From an uncultured Chitinophagaceae bacterium (GTDB lineage: Bacteria; Bacteroidota; Bacteroidia; Chitinophagales; Chitinophagaceae): a stretch of 32,353 nt of DNA. Position numbers and translations under genes: made by a program. Of the stretch, positions 26,901-31,073 are shown piece by piece (the first letter of the stretch is position 1; every line of letters begins with the position of its first letter). The notes beneath the pieces were generated by a model. The model was given only the letters and a program-made list of their open reading frames with translations, did not search any database and had not been told where the DNA came from. The stretch is taken from positions 1 through 32,353 of the forward strand of contig CAISCV010000277.1 in NCBI GenBank assembly GCA_903883945.1, in the 5' to 3' direction.

Positions 26901-27620
26901 TACTTCAGTGACTATTCACAACTTGATGCTACTACAGATATCATTCTTAGGGATAAATTTCTGAATACGACGCAGGATATGCGATTGAATCAAACTTATG
27001 CTTTCAATATTACGGCAGATACGATGAGCCAAGGGAAAAATCGTTTCGAGATTATCCTGAAAACAAACAGTACCACACTGCCCGTTCATACCATTCATGT
27101 AGTTGCTACAGAAACTAATAATGCGGTGTTATTGAATTGGAAGGTTGCTAACCCGAAAAATGCGACTAGTTATCAGGTAGATAGAAGCACAGACGGTATT
27201 CATTTTGAAACGCTAGATTCTATAATAGGTGGGGAAGCTTCCTCTTATTCATTTAAGGACAATAAGATAATTCCAGCAACTATCGTATACTATAGAATCA
27301 AATCGGTAGCTGACGATGGCAGTTTTAAGTATAGCAATATAGCCTCCCTCGCATTACAAGCAGGTAAGCGTCCTTTGTCAATTTACCCCAATCCGGTTAA
27401 GGACAATATAAGTATTTTGTTAAGTGATAATTTCACGGATACCTATAGGTTGCGGGTGCTTACGGTAGAAGGTAAAGAGGTTTTAGGTACTAATAAGATT
27501 ACTGGTAATGGTAAAACATTAAACCTTCCTTTTAAAGAAAGTTTAAATGGAGGTGTTTATTGGGTAGAGTTAACCGATAGTAAAGGGAATATGCAGATCG
27601 GTAAATTTTTGAAGGATTAG
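14973..27620 (+). CDS. Giant secreted mosaic adhesin with embedded GH141-like beta-helix module and T9SS sorting domain
   Basis: The ATG at 14973 gives about 4215 aa and begins a signal peptide (MKNTVKQTFAS to GNAQ, about 1-32). Order by residue: four Ig-like repeats (98-358); long Ser/Thr/Asn/Gly beta-strand arrays (FNGG, NGTFT, SGT words); a FPVG block near 1090; an IPT/TIG domain (1226-1307); a W-rich GG-PP module (1310-1345); the beta-helix module (1473-2270); another W-rich module; a second FPVG block; a second TIG (2641-2730); more arrays with a third FPVG block; and a globular region (RKFSYIGSPVSQTIR). An FN3-like domain and a T9SS type A domain (SIYPNPVKDNISILL to IGKFLKD) end it. It should be exported by T9SS and anchored or released at the surface. 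It likely binds, and perhaps cleaves, a glycan. Cysteines are rare, as in extended beta-solenoids. Confidence 0.88.
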   Translation: MKNTVKQTFASILRNVFCSLLVLVLYHVKGNAQQTGDYRTIGTAIFSTTTNWQTYNTPTANSTWQTATVAPANAATTVTTQASNTSFVVKSTIGNTVTTLTNASTNATTTVSVSSTSGVVVGQVVSGTNIPSNATVASFVANTSITLSAAATGTGSGITLTLSTPNTATGSTTSGSSTISLTAANSNIVAGQPITGSGIPANSYIVSYNAGAPSIVVSANATATASGVALTFGGQVASNNIIELQSASGVAVGMPISATGIAGTNYVTAINIGGNANCIQISSGPSSTRPSNFITVGGLQPSNSRVYLSASNASVAVGQLVIGSNIPGGTYVSSISGQQLTLSQGATTVSSSTSLSFYAASSTIPNMYINHNTTVDASNTAVITNLFINNAASTNAGSGAAYTNATLTIGNTSTSRALSVGALTVASNASLVLGSTGTSHTLVLSGTGTVINNSGTITLSGTPKCNTYFTGSGTANITGNGTFTFNDVNIVSGTTLVAPSGTMGINGNLLNNGTFTHNSGTVSFGGATTFSGNATTFNHIALTSGATFTTAVTGNNINGNIVNNGTSFANTSSTLNFTGTNVLSGTGAYNFNAITISGAFTAPTTMSVGDAFTFTGTAFTHNNGTINFNAGASRNITGTLTGSNAFYNVNFNGTATHTLVNSVEVAGTLAISNTEILKAPGAGLQLIVGKDFTMANTSSFTHNGGTVVFNGTNQSISSTSSNALAFNALNISSSGVVILSTTASTAGTTTIDAGATLATGVAFTTNGSVNCNGSFLLNTGGSVAGSGTWVYGNGTLVFNTTGVTTVNNADIYWPATNSPANITILQGGLTLNTGANRTVSGVFQTAAAVSFPTATLTLNGTAQLNTGGSFAHVPIYGSASLLKYNTGGTFNRGNEWSAATGTVGTTAGLPQSVQVSNNTTLNYPNGNVSPARTLAGNLTVDAGSSFYMDYGTPTTSTGALTVGGNVTVNGNLSLGNLAGGDIYVGGNWSHGAGTFTPNNRTVFLNGSTAQTISNTNSSSESFPNLTISNTNGGVSLNSSVTVTNTLTLNNGIVTTNANQIAITNTATSAFTGSFSSTCFINGILAWTLPASSSSTYLFPVGSGTSYYPLALNSPTTSTSGTTVATVQMNLNNSGGTADNTTVSAISGSEYWSIASSVGNITGGNISLTRTGVAIAPYNLMAKSSSLTGTYSSIAGTASGSAVNTSNSIATITNGSTSYFVLGTYSTTPTITGITGGATTTTGYIGQLLTINGANFVSGTTVAFNGGSANATTFVSSTQVRTTIPANATSGNVTATVSGTVTNGYAFSILGYISAQAGDWSSPSTWVGGAVPPTGSTVTVAHAITISTANYATSISNLTISSGGTITFGNTDTLSVNTVVNNGTIRMTSGGVLTMTGATPIVTNNGTFTYGIGTVAMNGTVSNTFTGQNNFYNISVGGVAALCNDTLYGSLTTTGAGSYSCNPVGAGSLPSYSAGQTVNIYAAPNGSGVGSGATYNLPVNLARARVVAQNYPNNPINVLLKDGTYYQLTLTSADARTANAPAIYKAINKGKAIFQPLKVINRADFQPIPDSVKQRIIDPAAKGKVMQLNLASYNINPQSTTPWATVVNNTPKYPIFYQNTTPLMLSRYPNDTTMSMNGVIYKGTNKTDSGGIFYYSDTRTNRWVNAMNDEGVWLAGNWRVSFVIQFIKTKTIDTVNKIIYQKDGVQLGIGNKFAAYAGNYEEPYFVSNLYEEIDTVGEFSINFNNKMLYMWVPDTGVIQYADSLTMPAISATGANYTQFQNINFIGGAGNAINVSSAHHVRIAGCDITQCTDDAIVLTDVTYSAVQSNDIHQVGAGGVAMFNNSYNTDINTLKRGYDTVINNYFYDYAQQTPLYNAAIDPGGCIGVYVANNKVRKCPHIGIAYGFGGGDLSTFEYNEVDSVVLVYSDMGALYGTGVWKDRGHKMNHNYLHDILGANGLYLDNNTSGDTCVYNIVANSIWGMGNNGGNYNRFYNNIFVNQERPAVGNYTADTIIDFVRNYPVIKNLWYSNPVWQSTFPELIDLVDSVNGVNKSYTSQYWSQMKNNTFYTFGPNFSGQTFTYVNDASLFNADGSTNNTYARTGDPFTRWGMVFQDNYKVYNKLKNPIYPFLMDSLRSPGLLTYAGATDWHINRIGVYVDSFRTDISAIGVKGIAPYINLSVNSTTNHILPDTSIITATVVLPNASNCFSNVQFYDNGAALNGLTVSKITVSYDTVTYAITYIGAALGNHSITCKLTDAPYWQYTSTPFTFTTDSAMTWTGNTSTDWNTASNWSNNRTPLSTDVVNIPGSVSRMPIINNGSKKVKRFTLKTGSSITLQNSTDTLAVTGDIQSAGTFSGNGVLQVLSTTTTPLSAGQNWGVTVYYGGNGQTVVSGNYTRLDLSGGNSTLSSLGTIAVSGDLVLGSTTVNAGTSTVQFIGSGTQTISGAVGFYNLQINKSGVVNPLTLGGAVTVANNLVLTSGRLVSTATNTLTISNAATSAVSGGSSITYVDGPLSWKVAAGSNSYVFPVGDYNASSQFLPDTITTVANAGVITVTAFKGNSGGTYNATLTSISTADYWSVQSSVANTIALTIAPANLASNNVVGQSSSTNGVYASVGGTVSQTSILASGIVLAANTPAWFVAAYYPNPLITSVVSCLPGIAAGTFFPRDTLTITGNYFQSSNSVMVGVQVATVLTAQSSLPTMMKVLVSSTASTGAIKVGSTNFNGTFVPGYVSRYDGSWNTGTTWLGGVQPPNGTSYKDTITINNVVTMATSVSGIQTLTINAGASYSTSNVGTTFNSGATLTNNGTYSSGNNSVYTNLSFINNGKSTLGGQSYVNINLTNNTGDSIVISAASITMSGTITNNGYFKHNATGFYLNGSITFNGSNVDTINSLNTNSNATGTITFTTAPYLTGNFSLNSNFTVTGNYPTYASTANLYYNTGASQPVGMEWKPNVSSGAGIPASVLLGNGTTGSSFVLSGGNSYKSGSLLTVSSGCSLSVPATTVIQSNGLKVVGTVNIADGGQIQSSSTVTINSTGTLNVGTTALSATATTSNASLLVSSGALNDTGVVNNYGYIKMAASNFVLLNTGSLGMQANAVLELANASPAIPVISWDANSYVYLTGIASGNPTNITQTFGNVVWNSTAQTGNLSITGLNAITNSFIVLNTGSGSIRLNNTTNAYGALQVGGYNNFNGNTVNATAASLNIGYSTAGATTVNGDVSIGANGILTAGTTGTTIALAGNWTNAGTFTNANTTVLFNGATATAQTITKIGGETFNNLTINTSGTGGVGLNNAVIIANNLNLSNGILALGNNNLTINATTTISNASASSYMLTAGTGLLIKNTISATAFTFPVGTANTYTPLTVANTAGTSNLSVAVSPTITYWVGTPSKMLNLQWTVMGSAATTATMTYQFNTANAAGSFVAANTCELGIYTTTYSISSVGTPSGSNPFTLSKTGISLASGATNLFVIGNTGAVSCTTGTYVGINGGDANLAVNWCGGILPSSATNIVIANNAPLLTANLSINNLSLTSGLNLNGYNLTINGAVSGSGTIVGNSASTITLLGTGALYFDQSVPGTSNVLNNLVINSAGTVTLGNNLNLLGTLTPTAGTFNTNGNLTLVSTSAGTARIDQVLGTISGNVTVQRYIPPKLLRKFSYIGSPVSQTIRNAWQQQIYVTGSGTGGTLCGSTNGDGGNTDKYNSNGFDFSIANSASICTYNPVKVNGSRYVGIANTDYTYLVPGKGYCVNIRGNRNSATVSCINQLGTATPTPPEAVTLSATGTLTKGDVVIALNDFAVHKFTLLANPYPSQISFKSLQADNSCINYKMWTLSPVGNSNYTTYSAGVIANGATGYDNTRGDYLAVGQAFFVEANKNGNITFKESHKINSAIPNTQYFGETANKIIRVGYKTTSDDLLDEVVVRCHPQGTMEYNPTLDAASLNTGSQTLTINKKGLVLAIASLPDNPMIDTVLLGVKSNADGNYKLYFSDYSQLDATTDIILRDKFLNTTQDMRLNQTYAFNITADTMSQGKNRFEIILKTNSTTLPVHTIHVVATETNNAVLLNWKVANPKNATSYQVDRSTDGIHFETLDSIIGGEASSYSFKDNKIIPATIVYYRIKSVADDGSFKYSNIASLALQAGKRPLSIYPNPVKDNISILLSDNFTDTYRLRVLTVEGKEVLGTNKITGNGKTLNLPFKESLNGGVYWVELTDSKGNMQIGKFLKD
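15267..16046 (+). repeat. Four tandem Ig-like repeats at the N-terminus of the giant protein
   Basis: Approximate units are 15267-15459, 15460-15674, 15675-15867 and 15868-16046, each about 60-70 residues. Shared words are V-x-V-G-Q or V-A-G-Q, then a G-S/T-x-I-P turn (SGTNIPSN, GSGIPAN, ATGIAGT, GSNIPGG), a V-x-S strand, and S-x-x-A-T-x-x-S-G-x-x-L-T-F. Unit 3 is the most diverged. Confidence 0.7.
18651..18896 (+). other. IPT/TIG domain in the giant protein (first of two)
   Basis: The segment TPTITGITGG, QLLTINGANF, TTVAFNGG, VRTTIPANATSGNVTATV has the strand order and the G-x-x-F and IP-x-x-A-x-S-G turns of IPT/TIG beta-sandwich domains. A second, more diverged copy is at about 22897-23162 (LTITGNYFQSSNSVMVG, MKVLVSSTASTGAIKVG). 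Each is followed directly by a W-rich GG-PP module. Confidence 0.75.
19391..21780 (+). other. GH141-like beta-helix module inside the giant protein
   Basis: Residues about 1473-2270 align from end to end with the first 790 or so residues of the divergent 1002-aa protein. Shared landmarks are NIYAAPNGSG, NKGKAIFQPL, DFQPIPDSVKQRIID, LSRYPNDTTM, GEFSINFNNKMLYMWVPD, IAGCDITQC, QSNDIHQVG, FEYNEV, KDRGHKMNHNYLHD, DWHINRIGVY and DAPYWQYTST. D1926 lies in YSDMGALYGTG, a place where I recall GH141-type proteins carrying a D-x-G-A motif. The module includes the C-terminal Ig-like segment, so the whole domain pair was duplicated. It is flanked by W-rich modules, as if inserted between adhesin blocks. 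Confidence 0.8.
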
Positions 27621-27685
27621 TATATGAGGTAGCCTGCCCTGTATTTTTTGTGGGTTAGCGCAATCAGCACATCAGATACCATTAC
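27621..27685. other. Short spacer after the giant gene
   Basis: Sixty-five bases between the giant gene stop codon and repeat array 2. I see no gene, clear stem-loop terminator or other signal here. Confidence 0.5.
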
Positions 27686-27957
27686 GGAAAGTAGGAACAG
27701 GGCAAATAACGTTATGGGTGGCACTCCCGAAATTTGGAGTATAGCAAATAATGTTATGGATGGCATTCCCGAAAATCGGAACAGGGTAAATAAGGTTATT
27801 GGTTGTATTCCAGAAAATAGGAATAGGGCAAATAAGGTTATGGATGGCACTCCCGAAAATAGGAATAGGTCAAATAACTTTATTATTGGTATTCCAGAAA
27901 TTTGGAATAAGGCAAATAACATTTTTGAGGGTATCCCGATAATAGGATTAGGGTAAA
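27686..27957 (+). repeat. Array 2: six to seven 42-bp degenerate tandem repeats
   Basis: Anchor words AACGTT, AATGTT, AAGGTT, AAGGTT, AACTTT and AACATT start at 27708, 27750, 27792, 27834, 27876 and 27918, exactly 42 bases apart, with partial units at both ends. Units read close to GGGCAAATAANGTTATGG, then ATGGYATTCC and CGAAAATAGGAATA. Read on the plus strand they give 14-residue units like RANKVMDGTPENRN, matching the RANNV-x-x-GT pattern of array 1 on the minus strand. The two arrays are therefore the same repeat family in inverted orientation. Frames are open on both strands (for example 27648-27956 plus and 27617-27922 minus), but none has a recognisable domain. Confidence 0.85.
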
Positions 27958-28124
27958 TGAAGGGGCGGATGTGTTTTAAACTAATCCGGATAGTAGCTGT
28001 CCGAACGATTATTGCTGAGGGAAAGATAATGCCACAGCAAAAAAGTGCAAAGTTGTATGCTGGTGCAAAAAGGAAGTTTATGATGAACGGATTTTACGAA
28101 ACTTTATAAACATTTAAGGATATT
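27958..28124. other. Intergenic spacer with no recognised feature
   Basis: This stretch lies between repeat array 2 and palindromic element copy B. It is A+T-rich, without an open frame of note. I see no RNA gene or clear regulatory signal. Confidence 0.5.
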
Positions 28125-28288
28125 TACCACATAGGTTCAATAGTCATATAGGTTTAATCTTGAAGTAAAAAAAGAGAACATAGATGTAAGCTTCGCTTTC
28201 AATACTCAAGTCTATTTGTCCTAAAAGTGCAACGTCTTTTTTTCTATAGTATTTTGATTCCTTTGTGCCTATTGTGGCTATGTGGTTA
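28125..28288. repeat. 164-bp palindromic element, copy B (MITE/REP-like)
   Basis: The left arm begins at 28125 (TACCACATAG) and the right arm at 28262-28288 ends GCTATGTGGTTA. The arms pair imperfectly, with an inner A-rich/T-rich pair (AAAAAAAGAGAACATAG near 28167, CTTTTTTTCTATAG near 28235) able to extend the stem. It matches copy A at 5919-6079 in arm sequence, length and orientation. It ends 64 bases before the start of the lyase-like gene, so it may lie in or next to that gene's promoter or leader. Confidence 0.7.
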
Positions 28289-28352
28289 TTTTTTTATTAT
28301 AATTTAATGTTGTTAAACCCGCGTAAGGTCAGCGATTAAAAATGGTTATCAA

Positions 28353-31007
28353 ATGAAATTTTACCTTGTATTGCTTGCATTTATGATGGGTTCACTATCG
28401 GGTTTTGGACAGTCACTAAACCTGCTTCCTGCTATTCCCGATTATACCAATAATACGCAGGCGGCTGTTATGTGGAAAGGGGTTCAATTGTCTAATCCTT
28501 CCTTTAAAACAATCTTAACACCAAGCCTTTATGATGAGGTGTGGTATGCTTCCATGTCCTATTTTCATCCACAGAGTCCTTATTACCACAATCCATTGGC
28601 ACTAAAAAGAACACAGACTTTATTGGATAGTATGCTTACAAATTGGAGTAATAATTTATATCTAACCTCTTTTAATTATACCGTTGAAGCCACTTATGCC
28701 TACTTGCTATTGAAGACTTATCTACCAGACAGCATCCCAACAGATAGAAAGCCAATATGGGAAAAAGGCATTGCTAACCTGATAACGGCAACCTTAAAAA
28801 AGCCCTTGATGTATGATAGTTTGATGGTAGGAAGTGTTTGGCTGAATGGGGACATCCGGTTTGCCATTGCAGTGGTGTTAGGGGGAACTGCGCTAGGGGA
28901 TACTGTTTCGGTGGCAAAAGCCCGCAATGTGATTGAGCATGTAATGACCAAATGTTTGCTTCCCGATGGCGGCACCCATTATTATGGTTATCAGAATGAG
29001 AACTTTACTTACCATACCCCTACTAAAAAATACTTCCTTATCTATTGGTTATTTAGCCAGAACCCTACCGTATTAAATGTGCTAAAAGGGATGAACCATT
29101 ATCCCCTGCTGATGCAACACCCAATAGGGAAGGGTTTTGGGGAATACATTGCCATACCTGCTTGGAAGCCTTACTATAATTCGAATACCGAGGAATATGC
29201 AGCTGCTATTTCTGCCTACTTAACAGGCGACCCTTATAGTTGGACAATGGGTAAAACTGCCAGTGCGTTTGAATTTGCTTTTATATGGAAGAATGGATTG
29301 AATGCACTACCTGTGCCTGCCAACTTCGTTTTATATGATAAAAACTGTTTAGGCCCTCGCTACCGGGTTGGTAACTGGGGTGCAGTAGGAACGCTGAGGG
29401 ATGTTGCTTCTTCGTTGCCTGAATTTAAAGAAACGAATGTTCCAACCGCTACTTTGAGTGCTGGCAAACAAACTTTTGCAGGTGCTTATGCTTTAACTGC
29501 AAATGCTTCTGCCACTACCTATCCTATGAACGCTGTGTTTCAGGCAGCAGCCATAATGGTTAAAACGAAGACTGGTATAGAGACCGATTATAACAGGGGT
29601 AACGTTAATAGCTTTTTAAGTGCGTTTGAAAACAATAGTATCACCAAAACAAAGGCTGTCTACGGTATGGCAACGCGCTATAAAGTGGTTGATAAGGGGT
29701 TGAATAAAACCAGTTTCGATGGCATGCAACAATGGCTATTTACACCAGATCGTATAGTTGGGATGATAGAACTGGAGGCTATTGCCAATACAAGTTGTTA
29801 TGGATTGGGCACTAGGTTTTGTTTTGTTGGCGGCAGATTGGGTGTATCTGGCAAGTATAAACAGTTGATTCGTCTGAATGATTCTACTTATCAATATGGG
29901 TTACTGAATCTAAAAGTAATTAATCAAGATTTCAAAGGAAGAACAGATAGTGTTTATTATGGAATACAGGGTGCTGCAAACGATACACTTTCCAATCAAC
30001 TAACCTTGCACGACCAGCTTGATTCTTTAACTGATAAAAAAATAAACATTACAAAAGGGTATCGTAAGAAAGTGTTGGTGGAAGTAACGAAGACTACCAA
30101 CGCATTTGCTTCGTATGCGAGCGTGTTGAATGTTGCTTACCCCTTGTACGGGTTTCAGTTTACAGAGAATAATAACAGGAAGCTGCGGATTGTTCATAAT
30201 ACTTCTGCATCTTCAGTAATTTATACTGATACTTTTTATTGTAATTTCAACCATACAAGAATCATCAAAAGCTGGGATAATGCAGATACAAGCTACGGGG
30301 ATGCAAAGCCGAATAGTTCTTTTTCAATTAAAATAACTATTCCTGCTAATTCGCATATTTTAATCATCAATAGTTCTGTTGGGGCTGATACAGTGCTTGG
30401 TTATAATACTTTCGACTCTGTTTTTGTGGGCAGTGCCGTGTTGCCTATCAATAATTTGTCATTAGAGGGTAGTGTAATAAATTGTATAACAACCATTCAT
30501 CTTTCAGTTATCAATGAAATTAATGCTGCTAGTTACCAGTTGCAGGGTAGTACTGATGGAAGCAACTTTACCAATATTTCTACCTTGCCAATACATCGTA
30601 GTACCAACAGTACGGCGAATAGCTATGATTTTGAGGTGAGTCCTGTAATGGGTAATTATTCCTTTTTTCGGATAAAGGCAACTAACCACGATGGGAATAA
30701 TAATTTCAGTAAAGTAGTTTATGTAGAGAATAACTGTAACAACACTAATTATTTAACCATTTATCCCAACCCAACCAAGGGCAGTTCGATACAATTGGTG
30801 TATGGAAACGCTAACGGAACATCAAATGGAATACTCAGGTTATTCAATGCATCGGGGAATACTATTTGGAAGAAGGAAATTGGAATAGCAGAAGGGAACA
30901 ATCATTTTTCTATTCCTGCAACTAACCTTCCTGTTGGGCAGTATTATGTGCAGTTAGCCTTTAAGAATGGAAAGATAATTACGAAGCAAACTAATATTCT
31001 TAGGTAG
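28353..31007 (+). CDS. Secreted polysaccharide-lyase-like protein with T9SS type A sorting domain
   Basis: This 884-aa protein has a signal peptide ending near GFGQS (residue 22). Residues about 30-330 look like a helical (alpha/alpha) toroid, with SVWLNGDIRFA, then CLLPDGGTHYYGYQNENF and a TYH motif, a layout reminiscent of toroid polysaccharide lyases (PL8 or heparinase II/III-like), where Asn/His/Tyr do catalysis. A beta-rich region (about 390-690) with YGMATRYKVVD and MIELEA would fit the lyase beta-sandwich. An FN3-like domain (LPINNLSLEG to NNFSKVVYV, about 700-790) and a T9SS type A domain (IYPNPTKGSSIQL to TKQTNILR) complete it. I cannot assign it to a numbered PL family. It is exported by T9SS and is probably coexpressed with the GH95-like gene 66 bases downstream. 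Substrate unknown. Confidence 0.7.
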   Translation: MKFYLVLLAFMMGSLSGFGQSLNLLPAIPDYTNNTQAAVMWKGVQLSNPSFKTILTPSLYDEVWYASMSYFHPQSPYYHNPLALKRTQTLLDSMLTNWSNNLYLTSFNYTVEATYAYLLLKTYLPDSIPTDRKPIWEKGIANLITATLKKPLMYDSLMVGSVWLNGDIRFAIAVVLGGTALGDTVSVAKARNVIEHVMTKCLLPDGGTHYYGYQNENFTYHTPTKKYFLIYWLFSQNPTVLNVLKGMNHYPLLMQHPIGKGFGEYIAIPAWKPYYNSNTEEYAAAISAYLTGDPYSWTMGKTASAFEFAFIWKNGLNALPVPANFVLYDKNCLGPRYRVGNWGAVGTLRDVASSLPEFKETNVPTATLSAGKQTFAGAYALTANASATTYPMNAVFQAAAIMVKTKTGIETDYNRGNVNSFLSAFENNSITKTKAVYGMATRYKVVDKGLNKTSFDGMQQWLFTPDRIVGMIELEAIANTSCYGLGTRFCFVGGRLGVSGKYKQLIRLNDSTYQYGLLNLKVINQDFKGRTDSVYYGIQGAANDTLSNQLTLHDQLDSLTDKKINITKGYRKKVLVEVTKTTNAFASYASVLNVAYPLYGFQFTENNNRKLRIVHNTSASSVIYTDTFYCNFNHTRIIKSWDNADTSYGDAKPNSSFSIKITIPANSHILIINSSVGADTVLGYNTFDSVFVGSAVLPINNLSLEGSVINCITTIHLSVINEINAASYQLQGSTDGSNFTNISTLPIHRSTNSTANSYDFEVSPVMGNYSFFRIKATNHDGNNNFSKVVYVENNCNNTNYLTIYPNPTKGSSIQLVYGNANGTSNGILRLFNASGNTIWKKEIGIAEGNNHFSIPATNLPVGQYYVQLAFKNGKIITKQTNILR

Positions 31008-31073
31008 TCGATGGGTTATTAATAATAAATTAAAAGATGCCACAGCGATAGGGATGTTTAAATAAATATTTGC

